A stretch of 5,510 bases of DNA from Thermoproteota archaeon (GTDB lineage: Archaea; Thermoproteota; Thermoprotei_A; Sulfolobales; Desulfurococcaceae). Under the pieces are notes generated by a model, which searched no databases, was not told where the DNA came from, and saw only the letters and a list, made by a program, of their open reading frames with translations. Positions 4,167 to 5,510 of the stretch are shown here, in pieces; position 1 is the stretch's first letter; every line of letters starts with the position of its first letter. Made by a program: the position numbers and the translations under genes. The stretch is from assembly GCA_013154205.1 (NCBI GenBank), contig JAADCY010000050.1:1-5510 (forward strand), given 5' to 3'.

Positions 4167-5510
4167 TTAGATATTCTTCGAGAGCTCCTTGATTATCTCT
4201 TCAGCCTGCCCCACTAGTTTCTTTGCCTGACTGACAAGTTGCATGGCCGTGGTTACATCGTCATGCTTGAGCTTCTCCTCCGCCTGGTTCAGCAGTGCTG
4301 TAGCGTTTCCTAGTAGCTGGTAAGCCTGTTCTATCATCTTGAGGGCTGTCTCGTTCTTCTCCCTCTCAGCCTTAGCCTTCAGTACTGATAACGTCTTGTT
4401 GTCTATGCTGATCCTTGTCTTCAGCTCTTTTATCTCGATCTCAAGCTGTGCCTTCGCCTTTTCCTTAGCAGCTTTTATCAGTGCTTCTGCCTCGTTGACA
4501 AGTACTTTGGCCTCCATTATCTTTGCCTTGGCCTCGCCGACACATATTATGGCGTCTATGGTCTTGTTCTCCTTTAGCATCTTCTCTGCTTCATCCAGTA
4601 GTCTTGACGCGTTGACTAGTAGTTGTCTTGACTGGTTCAGGAGCTTCATCGCTTCTGTCACGTTGAGCTTCTCCGCGTCACTGTATAGCTTATCTATCTT
4701 AGTCATTGTCTGGTTGATGTCTTTCCTCATATCACTGATCATCTGCTCTAAGTCCTTCTTGACCTTCTCCATTATCTCCTGTATCATCTTCTCAATATCC
4801 TTCATCTTGTCCTCGATCTTCTTGATCATGTTCTCGACCATGCTTATTATCTTAGCCGCCTCGGTGACGCTGCCCTGCTGGAGGGTCTTGTTCGCCTCTT
4901 CCACCATCTGCATCGCCTGTTGTAGTGTCTTGTTGAGCATCTCTATGATCTTCTCAGCCTGTGTGGCGTTGAGCTTCTGTGCTGTCTCAAGCATTTTGGC
5001 CAGTGTCTTATTGTATTGTCTGATTACTTGTATTGTCTGGTTGATCTCTTTCTCGAGGTTGATCTTTACCGTCTTGACTGTCTCAATTACTCCTTCAGCC
5101 GTAGTTATAGTTATGTTGACCTGGACTATGATCGAGTCTATCTTGTTCATTATCTCTAGTGCAACTGTTACGTTGACCTGTCCGCTCGCAGCCATTTTCT
5201 CTAGTTCTTTGTAGAGCTTCATTGCTTCTTCGAGCATCTTGTCTGCCTGGATCGTCATGTTTACCGCGTCGCTGCAACCACACTTCTTTGCCTCCTGCAT
5301 TACTTTTTCGAGCTTCTCCTGGGTCTCCATTATCCTTGCCTTTATCTCTTTGAGCTTCTCCATGATGTCTTCAGCCATGTACTTGGAGGCGTTCTTGATT
5401 ATCATTCCCCATGCTTCGCGGAGCATGGTCTTTATCTCGGCCATGACGCGTAGTGCTCCTGTTAGGTTGCCGTTCTTTATCATTTCCTCGGCTTGTACTG
5501 TGAGGTTTAG
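4167..5510 (-). CDS. Long helical repeat protein, probably extracellular and glycosylated (C-terminal part)
   Basis: The frame is open to the window edge, so the ATG at 5483 is internal and the N-terminus is missing; 447 codons are visible. Residue numbers count from that ATG. The sequence is almost entirely alpha-helical: Ala, Leu, Ile, Met, Glu, Lys and Gln dominate, with no proline and a single Trp. It is built of repeats of about 102 residues (see the repeat entry). Of 25 asparagines from the ATG on, 18 are in N-X-S/T sequons, and the upstream nine codons add another. In archaea this modification happens outside the membrane, so an exported, glycosylated fibre or stalk is likely; this is inference. 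C68 and C70 form a C-G-C pair and C314 is the only other cysteine. The C-terminus ends in a charged helix with no membrane anchor, so any anchor or signal must be N-terminal. It is not identifiable as a known S-layer or tetrabrachion protein, although those use similar coiled-coil stalks. Confidence 0.88.
   Translation of the reverse strand, partial: LNLTVQAEEMIKNGNLTGALRVMAEIKTMLREAWGMIIKNASKYMAEDIMEKLKEIKARIMETQEKLEKVMQEAKKCGCSDAVNMTIQADKMLEEAMKLYKELEKMAASGQVNVTVALEIMNKIDSIIVQVNITITTAEGVIETVKTVKINLEKEINQTIQVIRQYNKTLAKMLETAQKLNATQAEKIIEMLNKTLQQAMQMVEEANKTLQQGSVTEAAKIISMVENMIKKIEDKMKDIEKMIQEIMEKVKKDLEQMISDMRKDINQTMTKIDKLYSDAEKLNVTEAMKLLNQSRQLLVNASRLLDEAEKMLKENKTIDAIICVGEAKAKIMEAKVLVNEAEALIKAAKEKAKAQLEIEIKELKTRISIDNKTLSVLKAKAEREKNETALKMIEQAYQLLGNATALLNQAEEKLKHDDVTTAMQLVSQAKKLVGQAEEIIKELSKNI
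4170..5510 (-). repeat. Tandem protein repeats of about 102 residues (306-309 bp)
   Basis: Units by residue, counted from the ATG at 5483: partial (up to 67), 68-170, 171-272, 273-375 and 376-438 (truncated by the C-terminus). Equivalent positions are A73/A176/A278/A380, A87/A190/A292/A394, A197/A299/A401 and A209/A311/A413, giving offsets of 103, 102 and 102. Each unit has two turn motifs, the first like KLNVTEA and the second like NKTIDA or DDVTTA, separated by about 30 helical residues, then a helix of about 65 residues. Divergence is high at the DNA level, so the duplications are old. Confidence 0.7.

Noticed and set aside
4339..5214. 291-codon plus-strand open frame rich in Ser, Leu, Ile and Phe that looks like a membrane protein
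   Set aside because: It is the exact antisense of the Glu/Lys/Met/Ala-rich helical repeats. The apparent hydrophobicity is produced by complementing helix codons.
5483..5510. ATG at 5483 as the true start of the helical repeat gene
   Set aside because: The frame is open for nine more codons to the window edge and these (LNLTVQAEE) continue the repeat pattern, so the gene starts outside the window.
4167..5510. Naming the helical protein a tetrabrachion or SMC/Rad50 protein
   Set aside because: No ATPase, hinge or hook motifs are visible, and no head domain or C-terminal membrane segment supports a specific S-layer family. Only general likeness of coiled-coil stalks is seen.

Overview
The window most likely comes from a hyperthermophilic crenarchaeon, probably of the Desulfurococcales. 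The first reason is a full-length sodium-coupled aspartate transporter very close to the Pyrococcus/Thermococcus GltPh/GltTk proteins. Codon use is rich in AGG/AGA, ATA and CTA. TATA-box/BRE promoters and oligo-T terminators replace bacterial signals, some genes have GTG or TTG starts next to GGTGA-type ribosome sites, and Lys/Glu-rich coiled coils are present. The exact genus is not determined.

Layout. Positions 1-463 (minus) hold the first 154 codons of a family 5 ABC-transporter substrate-binding protein. It starts with GTG and carries an N-terminal membrane or pilin-like signal segment followed by a Ser/Thr/Pro-rich stalk. Positions 464-950 are a 487-base divergent intergenic region, long for such a compact genome. 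It contains a clear promoter for the binding protein, repeated TCCCA/TGGGA half-sites, a perfect 14-bp palindrome and a potential structured-RNA hairpin. Positions 951-2216 (plus) encode the GltPh-type dicarboxylate/amino acid:cation symporter. Positions 2332-2874 (plus) encode a 180-residue protein of unknown function. Positions 2884-3921 (minus) encode a 345-residue, two-domain protein of unknown function that converges on the previous gene with a 9-bp gap. Positions 4167-5510 (minus) hold the C-terminal 447 codons of a long helical surface protein made of repeats of about 102 residues, with most of its asparagines in N-glycosylation sequons. Its beginning lies outside the window.

How they fit. 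The left half is an uptake module: a surface solute-binding protein diverges from an acidic amino-acid importer, and the two share a region with similar candidate operators facing both promoters. Co-regulation is an inference. The right half ends in what looks like a secreted, glycosylated, fibre- or stalk-like protein. The two middle genes have no recognised family, and no operon connects them to their neighbours. The most unusual items are the sequon-saturated 102-residue repeat protein, the pilin-like leader on the binding protein, and the palindromes of the divergent region.
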